Positions 1 to 12,574 of a stretch of 64,000 bases of DNA are shown here, in pieces. Both the position numbers and the translations under genes were made by a program. Location: contig NZ_LMKL01000008.1 of NCBI RefSeq assembly GCF_001421505.1, forward strand, positions 178,881 to 242,880, in the 5' to 3' direction. Origin of the DNA: Sphingomonas sp. Leaf17 (lineage in GTDB: Bacteria; Pseudomonadota; Alphaproteobacteria; Sphingomonadales; Sphingomonadaceae). The notes beneath the pieces were generated by a model, which had not been told where the DNA came from, did not search any database, and worked only from the letters and a program-made list of their open reading frames with translations. The stretch's first letter is position 1, and each line of letters starts with the position of its first letter.

Positions 1-69
<69 letters not shown>

Positions 70-241
70 GAATCCTGCCGGACTCGCGAGAACGCAAAAT
101 ATGCACAGTTTGCAGCTCGATTGCGGAAACTGATGTTTATTTGATGGTCAGGTTCGGGCCGATAAACTGCAACCTCCTCCCCCCACTCAGTCGCTTCTGA
201 CTTGCTATTGAAGATGCGCTTCCAAGACTGACAGTTATCGC

Positions 242-688
242 ATGGACACCAAAATGAAGCTCGAGGCCTGGTGGGCACAGACAGGTGCCAACATCAAAAC
301 ACGGCCCACCCCGCCGGGAGTCATTAACTCGATTGCACGGCGCTACGACCTCATACTTCCGCAGGATTTCCACAGTTATCTCACGATGGGGTCACCTGTC
401 GCTGACAACTGGGATGACGAGATGGGCAATTGGTGGCCAGTCGACAGGATCAAGAATATTTCCGACGAATACGAGCACACATTGCCATCGTTCATCCCAA
501 ATAAGGGGAAGAGATTTCTATTTTTTCTCGACCACTGCATTTGGTGCTGGGCATGGGCAATATCCTGCGAGCAGGGAGCGACGTTCGGCAAAGTTGCGTT
601 GATTGGCGGAGAAAATGAGCGGTTTGTCGCTGATACTTTTTCAGAGTTTGTCGAGCGCTATATCAGTAATTGGATAGCCGTGAGCTAG
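242..688 (+). CDS. SMI1/KNR4 (SUKH) family protein
   Basis: This 148-residue cytoplasmic protein has the SMI1/KNR4 pattern: an N-terminal helix, the 'LPQDFHSYL' segment near residues 38-46, a tryptophan-rich middle ('NWWPVDRI'), an aromatic 'FLFFLDHC..CWAWAI' strand and a C-terminal 'ADTFSEFVERYI' helix. SUKH proteins often act as immunity proteins against contact-dependent or polymorphic toxins, but no toxin gene is visible next to it and the upstream DNA is cut by the contig end. Base composition is visibly lower in GC than the downstream metabolic genes, suggesting transfer. No clear Shine-Dalgarno precedes the ATG at 242; an in-frame ATG at 254 is an alternative. Confidence 0.75.
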   Translation: MDTKMKLEAWWAQTGANIKTRPTPPGVINSIARRYDLILPQDFHSYLTMGSPVADNWDDEMGNWWPVDRIKNISDEYEHTLPSFIPNKGKRFLFFLDHCIWCWAWAISCEQGATFGKVALIGGENERFVADTFSEFVERYISNWIAVS

Positions 689-1152
689 TTTGAATATAAT
701 TTCATTGCCCTTTCAGACGGTTACTATCTTTTTATTTTGGGATTGATCTAGAATCCAAAGACAAGGGTAACCGACTCTTTGGTCTTGCATTCCGGATCAA
801 GTCCTGTGTGACGATCAAAAATAATGTTATCTTGGCGCATTTCAGTCCGTCATGGCGCCTTTGTTTGGTTACGATAGACCCCAATTGGCAAATTCGGATC
901 GCGAGCGGTATTGGTGGTGGCCCTGGGTTCCTGCGTGCGCAGGAACACGGATGGGGTTTGGCGGGAGGGGAACGACCCGCCGTGCCGGCCTTTCGGGCCT
1001 GCGCGACGGGTTGCGCTTTCCTCCCCAGGAAACTGTTGGCTGGCCCCTTTGGCGCGTGGGGGCCGCGACCTGGCAAAGCCAGGTCGTCGGACGGTGCCGT
1101 CGGCACCGCCGGCCGGGCGTAAGGTGTCGTGGCGGCAGTGCCGCTGCGCACC
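689..1152. other. Intergenic region, no gene seen
   Basis: These 464 bases separate the SUKH gene from the isocitrate lyase stop codon. The left half is AT-rich. The right half is GC-rich and holds one half-copy of the CCTGCG/CGCAGG palindrome (921-950) and the short perfect palindrome GGTGCCGTCGGCACC near 1093. No convincing coding sequence was found on either strand. Confidence 0.6.
921..950. repeat. Half-copy of the CCTGCG/CGCAGG palindromic repeat
   Basis: The segment carries TTCCTGCG and CGCAGGAA arms around a 2-base centre. It is preceded by CCCTGGG and followed by CACGG, matching the right half of the full-length copy at 46614-46691. Only one of the two hairpins of the full unit is present. 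Confidence 0.7.
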
Positions 1153-2748
1153 TTACGCCGCGAACTGGTTCATCGTGTTGTGCGCGCCGCCGGCCTTCAG
1201 CGCCGCTTCGCCCGCGAAATAGTCCTTGTGGTCGTCGCCGATGTCGGAGCCGCTCATGTTCTGGTGGCGGACGCAGGCGATGCCTTCGCGGATTTCCTTG
1301 CGCTGGACGCCCTTGACGTAGCCGAGCATGCCGGCGTCGCCGAAATATGCTTTCGCCAGATTGTCGGTCGACAGCGCGGCGGTGTGGTAGGTCGGCAGCG
1401 TGATGAGGTGGTGGAAGATCCCTGCCCGCTTCGCGCTGTCCGACTGGAAGGTGCGGATGCGTTCGTCGGCCTGCGCCCCCAGCGGCGTTTCGTCATACTC
1501 GGCGCTCATCAGGCGGGCGCGGTCGTAGGCGCTGACGTCCTGCCCCGCATCGACCCAGGCGTCGTAGACCTGCTGGCGGAAGTTCAGCGTCCAGTTGAAG
1601 CTGGGCGAGTTGTTGTAGACCAGCTTGGCATTGGGGACGACCGCGCGGATGCGGTCGACCATGCCGGCGATCTGTTCGATATGCGGCTTTTCCGTCTCGA
1701 TCCAGAGCAGGTCCGCGCCATTCTGTAGCGACGTGATGCAGTCGAGGACGCAGCGGTCCTCACCCGTGCCCGCGCGGAACTGGAACAGGTTGCTCGGCAG
1801 GCGCTTGGGGCGGAGGAGCTTGCCGTCGCGGTTGAGGATGACGTCGCCGTTGCGGGCGGTGGCGGGGTCGATCTCCTCGCAGTCGAGAAAGCCGTTATAC
1901 TGGTCGCCGATGTCGCCGGGGGTCTTGCTGACCGCGATCTGCTTGGTGAGGCCGGCACCCAGCGAGTCGGTGCGGGTGACGATGATCCCGTCCTCGACGC
2001 CGAGTTCGAGGAAGGCGTAGCGACAGGCGCGGACCTTGGCGAGGAAGTCCTCGTGCGGGACGGTGACCTTGCCGTCCTGATGGCCGCATTGCTTTTCATC
2101 GCTGACCTGGTTCTCGATCTGGAGCGCGCAGGCCCCGGCCTCGATCATCTTCCGCGCTAGCAGATACGTCGCCTCCGCATTGCCGAAGCCCGCGTCGATG
2201 TCGGCGATGATCGGCACGACATGGGTCTGGTGGTTCTCGATCGCGTTGAGCAGACGTTGCTCCTCGATGCTGTTGCCGGCGGCGCGGGCGGCATCGACCT
2301 CGCGGAACAGCATGCCCAGTTCGCGCGCGTCGGCCTGGCGCAGGAAGGTGTAGAGTTCGGCGATCAGCGCAGGCACGCTGGTCTTTTCGTGCATCGACTG
2401 GTCCGGGAGCGGACCGAATTCCGAGCGGAGAGCAGCGATCATCCAGCCGGAGAGGTAGAGGTAGCGGCCTTGCGTGGAGCCGAAATGCTTCTTGATCGCG
2501 ATCATTTTCTGCTGGCCGATGAAGCCGTGCCAGCAACCGAGCGACTGGGTGTAGCGCGCGGGATCCGCGTCATAGGCGGCCATGTCGGCGCGCATGATCT
2601 TGGCGGTGTAGCGGGCGATGTCGAGGCCGGTGGCGAAGCGGTTCTGGAGCCGCATCCGCGCGACGGATTCAGCGGAAATCCCGTCCCAGGTGCCGGCGTG
2701 ATCGCGGATCAGCGTGTCGATCCGGGCGATATGCGTCTGGTAGGTCAT
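1153..2748 (-). CDS. aceA: Isocitrate lyase
   Basis: Cleaves isocitrate to glyoxylate and succinate, the first glyoxylate-bypass step, allowing growth on acetate or fatty acids. The 531-residue protein is of the long class. The catalytic loop is present as KQCGH (residues 219-223), a known variant of KKCGH, and the surrounding 'IENQVSDEK' and 'IIADIDAGFGNAEATYLL' segments are typical. An AAGGA lies 7 bases before the ATG at 2748. Malate synthase is not in the window. It is a single-gene unit read away from the TCA block. Confidence 0.96.
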   Translation of the reverse strand: MTYQTHIARIDTLIRDHAGTWDGISAESVARMRLQNRFATGLDIARYTAKIMRADMAAYDADPARYTQSLGCWHGFIGQQKMIAIKKHFGSTQGRYLYLSGWMIAALRSEFGPLPDQSMHEKTSVPALIAELYTFLRQADARELGMLFREVDAARAAGNSIEEQRLLNAIENHQTHVVPIIADIDAGFGNAEATYLLARKMIEAGACALQIENQVSDEKQCGHQDGKVTVPHEDFLAKVRACRYAFLELGVEDGIIVTRTDSLGAGLTKQIAVSKTPGDIGDQYNGFLDCEEIDPATARNGDVILNRDGKLLRPKRLPSNLFQFRAGTGEDRCVLDCITSLQNGADLLWIETEKPHIEQIAGMVDRIRAVVPNAKLVYNNSPSFNWTLNFRQQVYDAWVDAGQDVSAYDRARLMSAEYDETPLGAQADERIRTFQSDSAKRAGIFHHLITLPTYHTAALSTDNLAKAYFGDAGMLGYVKGVQRKEIREGIACVRHQNMSGSDIGDDHKDYFAGEAALKAGGAHNTMNQFAA

Positions 2749-2949
2749 GGTGGAGTCCTTCGCGGTCTGGCGTTGGACAGGTGGTAGCGCGGGGTTTGCC
2801 GGGATTTGTCGGGATTGCGACGGAATCCGGGTCTGGTTGTTGCCGATATGGCGGGCTAGCGCTGTGTTGGTGTGAAGAGTTTACATACCCTGTCACCCTT
2901 GCGCGGGCGAGAAGGATGGGGCGTGGGGTTCGTGTGTCGACACGCCACG

Positions 2950-2982
2950 AAAAAGCCGCCGCAACCCTGCGGTCGCGGCGGC
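2950..2982 (-). terminator. Rho-independent terminator of the small lipoprotein gene
   Basis: On the minus strand an 8-bp GC stem (GCCGCCGC with GCGGCGGC, 12-base loop) is followed directly by TTTTT. It lies 27 bp after the stop codon of the lipoprotein gene at 3010, in the correct orientation to end its transcript. Confidence 0.8.
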
Positions 2983-3009
2983 CCGTTTCATGGCCGATGG
3001 GCGCGCGGC

Positions 3010-3297
3010 TTAGCGGACGGCGGCGGCCTCGTTCGCGATAATCTCGGCCTTCTGCTGGTCCGACATGGCGTGCGCGTTCACGTCGGCGGCGTCGATCGCG
3101 TGGGCGCGGTCTTCGCCGGTCTCGCGGACCTGCTCGGCCTTGTCCTCAAGATTGTCGGCCATGTCTTCCAGCGCATCGGCGCGGTTCTCGGCGGCCTTCT
3201 CGACCTGGCCGGCGAGCTTGTCGTCGCCATTGCCGCCACAGGCCGCGAGCGGCAGGGCGATGAGGGTGAGGCTGACGGCGGCGATAAGCTTCTTCAT
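3010..3297 (-). CDS. Small lipoprotein with charged helical tail
   Basis: A 95-residue protein. The signal peptide ends in a lipobox (LPLAAC, Cys at 20), so the mature protein should be lipid-anchored in the envelope. Residues 28-70 form a long charged amphipathic helix rich in Glu, Asp, Lys and Arg. I recognise no enzyme domain; it resembles small structural or stress lipoproteins found in sphingomonads. The start at 3297 was chosen because the signal peptide begins there; the upstream open frame is repeat sequence. A clear terminator follows. Confidence 0.75.
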   Translation of the reverse strand: MKKLIAAVSLTLIALPLAACGGNGDDKLAGQVEKAAENRADALEDMADNLEDKAEQVRETGEDRAHAIDAADVNAHAMSDQQKAEIIANEAAAVR

Positions 3298-3410
3298 GAT
3301 GGTTCCCCAGCTAGTGCGCGGTCTAACGCGCGGTCGTCCCGGCTGATCCGGTATACGGTGGCTGAACCGGTTTGGGGGGAATTGGTTCCATAGGCGTGAC
3401 GATCCAGCGC

Positions 3411-3742
3411 AAAGCCGAAGGCGAGAAGGATCGGCACGCCCGGCCGGCGCGGCCCCGAAGGCCGCGACCGACGGCATGGGCTTTGCCCATGCCCGCCGCG
3501 CTGTGTTGTACCGCACGCGCGTCGTACGGCTGGGGGAAGCTGGGCCTATACGTCTTAACTCCGTCATTGCGAGCGAAGCAAAGCAATCTAGGGCGTCCTG
3601 CGGGTAACTCTGGATTGCTTCGCTTCGCTCGCAATGACGGGGGCGGGCTTGGGGCGGGCATGGGCAAAGCCCATGCCGTCGGTCGCGGCCTTGTGGGCCG
3701 CGCCGGCCGGGCAAGCCGATCCCCCTCGCCTTGCGGCTTCGG

Positions 3743-3745
<3 letters not shown>
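3411..3745. repeat. Large nested inverted repeat next to lpdA
   Basis: An outer left arm at about 3411-3499 and a right arm at about 3653-3745 are inverted copies of each other. They differ at only a few positions over roughly 70 central bases; both contain GGCATGGGC/GCCCATGCC and CGGTCGCGGCC elements. Between them sits a second inverted repeat (3561-3640). The right arm runs into the lpdA stop codon. The structure fills almost all of the 445-base gap between lpdA and the lipoprotein gene, in which I see no coding sequence. Confidence 0.8.
3561..3640. repeat. CCGTCATTGCGAGCG inverted repeat element
   Basis: The unit begins CCGTCATTGCGAGCGAAGC and ends with its near-perfect inverse GCTTCGCTCGCAATGACGG, so it can fold into a long hairpin. 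A short version of the same element occurs at 34758-34790. It is the inner part of the larger nested structure. Confidence 0.85.
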
Positions 3746-5146
<1,401 letters not shown>

Positions 5147-5160
5147 GGTTCTTCTCCGTC

Positions 5161-5239
5161 GTGCTCCTGCGAACGCAGGAGCCTAGGGTTACGGGGGACG
5201 CCGCCTGCGGCTCTGGGCCCCTGCGTTCGCAGGGGGCAC
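5161..5239. repeat. CCTGCG/CGCAGG two-hairpin repeat, lpdA side
   Basis: This 79-bp unit begins GTGCTCCTGCG and ends CGCAGGGGGCAC, so its ends are inverted. Each end is a hairpin in its own right (CTCCTGCG with CGCAGGAG; CCCCTGCG with CGCAGGGG). It lies between the lpdA start and the GIY-YIG stop. Confidence 0.85.
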
Positions 5240-5248
5240 GGGGCGGAA

Positions 5249-5536
5249 TTAAAACAGCGTCTCGTACAAATCATTCCAATGCGGGTTGGTCTGTTCGATC
5301 AGGTCGATCTTCCAGGCCCGCTTCCACTTTTTCAACTGCAATTCGCGGTGTCGCGCCGACTGTATGTCGTCGCTCGCGTCGTACCAGACAAGGTTCGTGC
5401 AACCATACCGCCTGCTGAAGCCGTCCACCATGCGGTTACGGTGCTGGTATGCCCGGGCAGCCAGATCGCTGGTGACGCCGAGGTAGAGCGTTCCGTTGCG
5501 ATGGCTGGCCATCAGGTAGACATAGCCGGGCTTCAT
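5249..5536 (-). CDS. GIY-YIG nuclease family protein
   Basis: A 95-residue single-domain protein. The signature is present in variant form as 'YVYLMAS' and 'GTLYLGVT', followed by 'LAARAYQHR' with the conserved Arg, a conserved Glu in 'RHRELQLKKWKR' and the C-terminal 'IDLIEQTNPHWNDLY'. These match small stand-alone GIY-YIG proteins (UPF0213-like), whose role is mostly unknown. It interrupts the odhB-lpdA gene pair and is flanked on both sides by ~78-bp copies of the same palindromic repeat (5161-5239 and 5551-5628), suggesting that gene and repeats moved together. No strong ribosome binding site precedes the ATG. Confidence 0.88.
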   Translation of the reverse strand: MKPGYVYLMASHRNGTLYLGVTSDLAARAYQHRNRMVDGFSRRYGCTNLVWYDASDDIQSARHRELQLKKWKRAWKIDLIEQTNPHWNDLYETLF

Positions 5537-5550
5537 GCGATCACTTTACC

Positions 5551-5628
5551 GTGCTCCTGCATGCGCACGAACCCAGAGCCACGAGCGGTCCGCTCGATAA
5601 CCCTGGGCTCCTGCGTTTGCAGGAGCAC
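5551..5628. repeat. CCTGCG/CGCAGG two-hairpin repeat, odhB side
   Basis: This 78-bp unit begins GTGCTCCTGC and ends GCAGGAGCAC, a perfect inversion. The right half carries CCCTGGG before its hairpin, as in the copies at 921 and 46614. Its left hairpin is degenerate. It lies 14 bp upstream of the GIY-YIG start codon and 9 bp beyond the odhB stop. Confidence 0.85.
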
Positions 5629-5637
5629 GGGGGTGGA

Positions 5638-6918
<1,281 letters not shown>

Positions 6919-6930
6919 GGTCTTTTCCTC

Positions 6931-6989
6931 GTTCCCCGTTGGGGATCATAACCGGGTTCGGGACTGGACCCCGGCCTTCGCCGGGGAAC
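6931..6989. repeat. GTTCCCC...GGGGAAC palindromic repeat (short copy)
   Basis: A 59-bp unit with inverted ends GTTCCCC and GGGGAAC. Its right half is the CCCCGGCCTTCGCCGGGG hairpin shared with the copies at 21894, 25618, 41989 and 45679. It lies between sucA and odhB. Confidence 0.75.
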
Positions 6990-7002
6990 AGAAGGGTTAG
7001 TG

Positions 7003-9972
7003 TCAGGCGCCCGCCTTGCCGGCGGTGCGTTCGTCTTCGGTCTTGCGCGCGCGGCGGATTTCGTCGCGGACATTGTGGCCAAGCGCGTCGGCGACGAGTG
7101 CGCCCTGCTCCGCCTGATGCCGCTTCATGAGGCCGGTCGCGGGCGAGGCCGAGGCCGAGCGGCCGGCGTAGCGCGGACGCTTCACTTGGGCATCGGTGGT
7201 GGCCAGCGCCTCCTCGATCAGCGGTTCGACGAAGAACCAGTAGCCGTTGTTCTTCGGCTCCTCCTGCGCCCAGACGATATCCTCCAGCATCGGCATCGCC
7301 GCCACCCGCTTCGCCAGCGCGTCGCCGGGGAAGGGATAGAGCTGTTCGATCCGAATGATCTGGGTTTCGGTATCGCCCGCCGCGTCGCGCGCCTCCATCA
7401 GGTCGTAAGCGACCTTGCCGGTGCACAGGACGACACGCCGGGTGGTCGCGTCGGGTGCGCCCTTCGGGTCGGACAGGATCCGCTTGAAGTGGCTGTCGCC
7501 GAGGAAGTCGGCGGTCTGCGACACGGCCATCTTGTGACGCAGCAGCGACTTGGGCGTCATCACGATCAGGGGCTTGCGGAAATTGCGGTGCATCTGCCGG
7601 CGCAGCAAGTGGAAATAGTTCGCCGGGGTGGTGCAGTTCGCGACCTGGATATTGTCCTGCGCGCAGGATTGCAGGAAGCGTTCGGGACGCGCCGACGAAT
7701 GCTCCGGCCCCTGCCCTTCATAGCCGTGCGGCAGCAGCATGACGAGGCCGTTGGCGCGCAGCCACTTGGATTCGCCCGACGTGATGAACTGGTCGATCAT
7801 GATCTGCGCGCCGTTGACGAAATCGCCGAACTGCGCCTCCCACATCACCAGCGTCTTGGGGTCGGCGAGCGCATAGCCATACTCGAAGCCGAGGACGCCG
7901 TATTCGGACAGCGGGCTGTCGAGCACCTCGAACCGGCCATGTTCGACCGTGGTCAGCGGCACGTACTTGTGCTCGTCGGTCTGATCGACCCAGACCGCGT
8001 GACGCTGGCTGAAGGTGCCGCGCCCTGAATCCTGGCCCGACAGGCGGACGCCATACCCTTCGGACAGCAGCGACCCGAACGCCAGCGCCTCACCGGTGGC
8101 CCAGTCGAAACCGGCCCCGGTGGCGAACATCTGCTTCTTGGCCTCGATCACGCGGGCCAGCGTCTTGTGGATCTTGATCGAGTCGGGAACCGTGGTCAGC
8201 GTGCGGCCGATCGCGTCGAACAGCTTGCGCTCAAGCCCCGTATCCACGCTGCGCCGCGCCACGCCGCCGTCGGTCGGCGCGCTGAGGCCCGACCAGCGGC
8301 CGCCGAACCAGTCGGCCTTGTTGGGCTTGTAGGACGAACCCGCCTCGAACTCGCCCTCCAGCCGGGTGGTGAACTGCGCGACATTGTCGTCCAGCCACGC
8401 CTGGTCGATCACCTTTTCGGCGATCAGGCGCTTGCCGTAGATCTCGCTGACACCGGGATGCTTGCGGATCTTGTCGTACATCAGCGGCTGGGTGAAGGAC
8501 GGCTCGTCGCCCTCGTTGTGGCCGAAGCGGCGATAGCACCACATGTCGATCACGATGTCGCGGTGGAACTTCTGACGGAACTCCATCGCCATCTTGGTGG
8601 CAAAGGTCACCGCCTCGGGATCGTCGCCGTTGACGTGGAAGACGGGAGCCTGGACGCCCTTCGCCACGTCGGACGGATAGGGCGACGAGCGCGCGAACTG
8701 CGGGCTGGTCGTGAAGCCGACCTGATTGTTGATGATGAAGTGGACGCAGCCGCCGGTGTTGTAGCCGCGGATGCCCGAGAAACCGAGGCACTCCCAGACG
8801 ATCCCCTGCCCCGCGAACGCCGCGTCGCCGTGGATCAGCACGGGCAGCGAGGCGACATGGTCGGTCAGGTCGTTGTTCAGAGTCTGGATCGCGCGGGTCT
8901 TGCCCAGCACGACCGGGTCGGCGGCCTCCAGATGCGAGGGGTTGGCGACCAGCGACATGTGGACCTTGTGTCCGTCAAACTCGCGGTCGGTGCTGGTGCC
9001 GAGGTGATATTTCACGTCACCCGACCCGCCGATCTCGTCCGGGTTGGCCGAGCCGCCGGCAAATTCGTGGAAGATGACGCGCAAGGGCTTTGCCATGACG
9101 TTGGCCAGCACGTTCAGGCGGCCGCGATGGGCCATGCCGATCACGATCTCGCGCACGCCCATCTGGCCGCCATACTTGATGATCGACTCCATCGCGGGGA
9201 TCATCGATTCGCCGCCGTCGAGGCCGAACCGCTTGGTGCCGACATATTTCTTGCCGAGGAACTTCTCCCACTGCTCAGCCTCGATCACCTTGTTCAGGAT
9301 CGCCTTCTTGCCGAGGTCGGAGAACTCGATCGCCTTGTCCTGACCCTCCATCCGGTCCTGAAGGAAGCGGCGCTCCTCCACGTCCGAGATGTGCATGTAT
9401 TCCAGGCCGACCTTGCCGCAGTAATTCTTGCGCAGGATCTTCACGACCTCCGCGACGGTCGCCCATTCGAGGCCGAGCGTGCCGCCGAGATAGACGGGCT
9501 TTTCAAGGTCCGCGCCGGAAAAGCCATGATATTCCGGGCTGAGATCGGCGGGCAGGTCCTGTCGCGCCATGCCGAGCGGGTCGAGATCGGCGGCCAGATG
9601 CCCGCGCACGCGGTAGGTGCGGATCAGCATCTGGACGCGGATCGCGTCGGCGGCGGCCTTGGTCACGTCGACCGCCGGGGCGGCGGGTGCGGCGGCGGCC
9701 GCAGCGGGGGCGGGCTTGCCGCCGCGGGCGGGCCTGGGCGCCGGCTCCATCTGGGTCGGGTCCATCGCCGCGGTCAGGTCGTCGGTCGATTTCAGCGGCC
9801 AGGCGGTGTTGCTCCAGCTTGGCCCCTGCGCCGTTTCCAGCCCCTCGAAGAAATTGCGCCAGCCCGGCTCGACGCTGTCGGGTGCGGACTGGAACTTCGC
9901 GTAGAGCGTCTCCACGAAGGCCGGGCTGACGCCGGCGGCGATATCGCTGAAATCCTGGCCTTCGTAGCCCAT
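7003..9972 (-). CDS. sucA: 2-oxoglutarate dehydrogenase E1
   Basis: Thiamine-diphosphate enzyme that decarboxylates 2-oxoglutarate and loads OdhB. The protein is 989 residues from the start chosen here, close to the usual ~940-1000. It has the N-terminal 'FVETLYAKF' docking region, an Ala-rich linker, 'GMAHRGRLNVLANV', the cofactor region 'HGDAAFAGQGIVWECL' and the C-terminal transketolase-like domain ('PHGYEGQGPEHSSARPERFL'). I chose the ATG at 9972 because AGAAGGA ends about 8 bases before it; the ATG at 9978 would leave only 2 bases. The gene follows sucD after a palindromic repeat. Confidence 0.96.
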   Translation of the reverse strand: MGYEGQDFSDIAAGVSPAFVETLYAKFQSAPDSVEPGWRNFFEGLETAQGPSWSNTAWPLKSTDDLTAAMDPTQMEPAPRPARGGKPAPAAAAAAPAAPAVDVTKAAADAIRVQMLIRTYRVRGHLAADLDPLGMARQDLPADLSPEYHGFSGADLEKPVYLGGTLGLEWATVAEVVKILRKNYCGKVGLEYMHISDVEERRFLQDRMEGQDKAIEFSDLGKKAILNKVIEAEQWEKFLGKKYVGTKRFGLDGGESMIPAMESIIKYGGQMGVREIVIGMAHRGRLNVLANVMAKPLRVIFHEFAGGSANPDEIGGSGDVKYHLGTSTDREFDGHKVHMSLVANPSHLEAADPVVLGKTRAIQTLNNDLTDHVASLPVLIHGDAAFAGQGIVWECLGFSGIRGYNTGGCVHFIINNQVGFTTSPQFARSSPYPSDVAKGVQAPVFHVNGDDPEAVTFATKMAMEFRQKFHRDIVIDMWCYRRFGHNEGDEPSFTQPLMYDKIRKHPGVSEIYGKRLIAEKVIDQAWLDDNVAQFTTRLEGEFEAGSSYKPNKADWFGGRWSGLSAPTDGGVARRSVDTGLERKLFDAIGRTLTTVPDSIKIHKTLARVIEAKKQMFATGAGFDWATGEALAFGSLLSEGYGVRLSGQDSGRGTFSQRHAVWVDQTDEHKYVPLTTVEHGRFEVLDSPLSEYGVLGFEYGYALADPKTLVMWEAQFGDFVNGAQIMIDQFITSGESKWLRANGLVMLLPHGYEGQGPEHSSARPERFLQSCAQDNIQVANCTTPANYFHLLRRQMHRNFRKPLIVMTPKSLLRHKMAVSQTADFLGDSHFKRILSDPKGAPDATTRRVVLCTGKVAYDLMEARDAAGDTETQIIRIEQLYPFPGDALAKRVAAMPMLEDIVWAQEEPKNNGYWFFVEPLIEEALATTDAQVKRPRYAGRSASASPATGLMKRHQAEQGALVADALGHNVRDEIRRARKTEDERTAGKAGA

Positions 9973-9990
9973 CGTCATCTTCCTTCTGCC

Positions 9991-10094
9991 ACCCTCCCCT
10001 TGCGGGAGGGTGAGGGGGCGTCGGATAGCATTACCCGCGTCCCCCCTCATCCGACGCCCTGCGGACGCCACCTTCTCCCACGAAGGGAGAAGGG
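9991..10094. repeat. CCCTCCCC-type palindromic repeat between sucD and sucA
   Basis: CCCTCCCC and GGGAGGG form a hairpin at 9992-10011. Farther right, inverted matches CGTCGGAT/ATCCGACG (about 10018 and 10049) and CTTCTCCC/GGGAGAAG enclose it. The element fills most of the gap between sucD and sucA and resembles intergenic elements at 37131, 40551 and 53108. Confidence 0.65.
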
Positions 10095-10098
10095 TTTG

Positions 10099-10983
10099 TT
10101 ACCCGTTCAGCACCGCGAGCAGGGTCGTGCCGAGTTCCGAGGGACTGTCGGCCACGCGGATACCGGCGGCCTGCATCGCCGCGATCTTGCTCTCGGCATC
10201 GCCCTTGCCGCCCGACACGATCGCGCCGGCATGACCCATGCGACGGCCCGGAGGCGCGGTGCGACCGGCGATGAAGCCGGCCATCGGCTTCTTGCGGCCA
10301 CGCTTGGCCTCGTCGATCAGGAACTGCGCGGCCTGCTCCTCGGCGTCGCCGCCGATTTCGCCGATCATGATGATCGAGGTCGTCTCGTCATCGGCCAGGA
10401 ACAGTTCCAGCACGTCGATGAAGTTGGTGCCGTTCACCGGATCGCCGCCGATGCCGACGGCCGTGGTCTGACCCAGGCCGGCGTTCGAGGTCTGGAACAC
10501 CGCCTCATAGGTAAGCGTGCCCGAGCGCGAGACGACGCCGACCGACCCCTTCTTGAAGATGCTGCCGGGCATGATGCCGATCTTGCACTGCTCGGGCGTC
10601 AGGACGCCGGGGCAGTTCGGGCCGATGAGGCGCGACTTGGACCCTGAGAGCGCGCGCTTGACCTTGACCATGTCGAGCACGGGGATGCCCTCGGTGATCG
10701 CGACGATCAGCGGGATTTCGGCGTCGATCGCCTCGAGGATCGAATCGGCGGCGAAGGGGGGCGGAACGTAGATGACGGACGCGTTCGCGCCGGTCTTCGC
10801 CTTGGCCTCGTGCACGGTGTTGAACACCGGCAGGTCGATATGCGTGGTGCCGCCCTTGCCCGGCGTGACGCCGCCGACCATCTGCGTGCCATAGGCCAGC
10901 GCCTGCTGCGTGTGGAAGGTGCCGGTTTCGCCGGTCATGCCCTGGGTGATGACCTTGGTGTTACGGTCGACGAGAATGCTCAT
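10099..10983 (-). CDS. sucD: Succinate-CoA ligase, alpha subunit
   Basis: ADP-forming succinyl-CoA synthetase alpha chain, making ATP from succinyl-CoA with the beta subunit SucC. The 294 residues show the N-terminal CoA-binding Rossmann part ('[18 protein letters not shown]'), '[21 protein letters not shown]' and the phospho-histidine in '[12 protein letters not shown]'. GAGG sits 6 bases before the ATG. The start codon overlaps the upstream AT-rich gene by 4 bp (ATGA). No sucC is adjacent; the slot it holds in the common alphaproteobacterial order is taken by that unknown gene. Confidence 0.96.
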   Translation of the reverse strand: MSILVDRNTKVITQGMTGETGTFHTQQALAYGTQMVGGVTPGKGGTTHIDLPVFNTVHEAKAKTGANASVIYVPPPFAADSILEAIDAEIPLIVAITEGIPVLDMVKVKRALSGSKSRLIGPNCPGVLTPEQCKIGIMPGSIFKKGSVGVVSRSGTLTYEAVFQTSNAGLGQTTAVGIGGDPVNGTNFIDVLELFLADDETTSIIMIGEIGGDAEEQAAQFLIDEAKRGRKKPMAGFIAGRTAPPGRRMGHAGAIVSGGKGDAESKIAAMQAAGIRVADSPSELGTTLLAVLNG

Positions 10984-11470
10984 TTTTTACCTCGTTTGAC
11001 GGGGAATATGCCAATGTTGAAAATTGGCCCAGTGTTACTGTCGCGCAAATTCATTGCAGCCAATGCGTCCTCACCGGCAAACAGATACGCCGCCATGATC
11101 TTTTCGTTAGATTTGGCTGGCAACGCGGTGACGATTGCTGAGGTAAGCAAGCTCACGTCTTTTTTTCTATCAATCCTACCCCACACGGTACATGAATACA
11201 GTCCATTAAGGGATTGCTTGAATTCAATTAGCGGAGCGTCCGACCCTTTAGCCATCAATCCTTTGACATCGCTGCCCAGAATACTGGCCTTTTTCAATTT
11301 GGCACGCTTCCAGCCTGCGCCCTCCAGGAATTCGATACCCCCGCCTGTCAGCGCAGATTTACACTCCGTGATTGCCGAAGAAACCTCGCTAAGAACAGGC
11401 TGGGGCAATTCGGCAATCAGCGTCGGCTCCGGCGGCTGCAGCGTTGCAAACAACAGGGCGGCAGCGAGCA

Positions 11471-11471
<1 letters not shown>
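10980..11471 (-). CDS. Unknown exported protein fitted between mdh and sucD
   Basis: A 163-residue protein with a short hydrophobic start (residues 1-12) that could be a signal peptide, followed by a soluble region with two cysteines and no motif I recognise. Its ATG overlaps the mdh stop as TGATG (1 bp) and its stop overlaps the sucD start as ATGA (4 bp), so it should be co-translated with the TCA genes. Base composition is visibly more AT-rich than either neighbour, arguing for later acquisition. Function unknown. Confidence 0.72.
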
Positions 11472-12526
<1,055 letters not shown>

Positions 12527-12574
12527 CTAAAGCATATCAGCTCGCTATTACAATGATAATGGTTCGCAGGAGCG

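Noticed and set aside
732..1316. Short frames between the SUKH gene and aceA
   Set aside because: They have low-complexity Arg/Pro/Gly composition, no ribosome binding site and conflicting frames on both strands.
3323..3667. Small frames inside the nested inverted repeat after lpdA
   Set aside because: They are made only of repeat sequence and appear on both strands because the repeat is palindromic.
8167..10647. 826-residue plus-strand open frame opposite sucA and sucD
   Set aside because: It spans parts of two certain genes on the other strand, crosses their intergenic repeat and has no recognisable motif.
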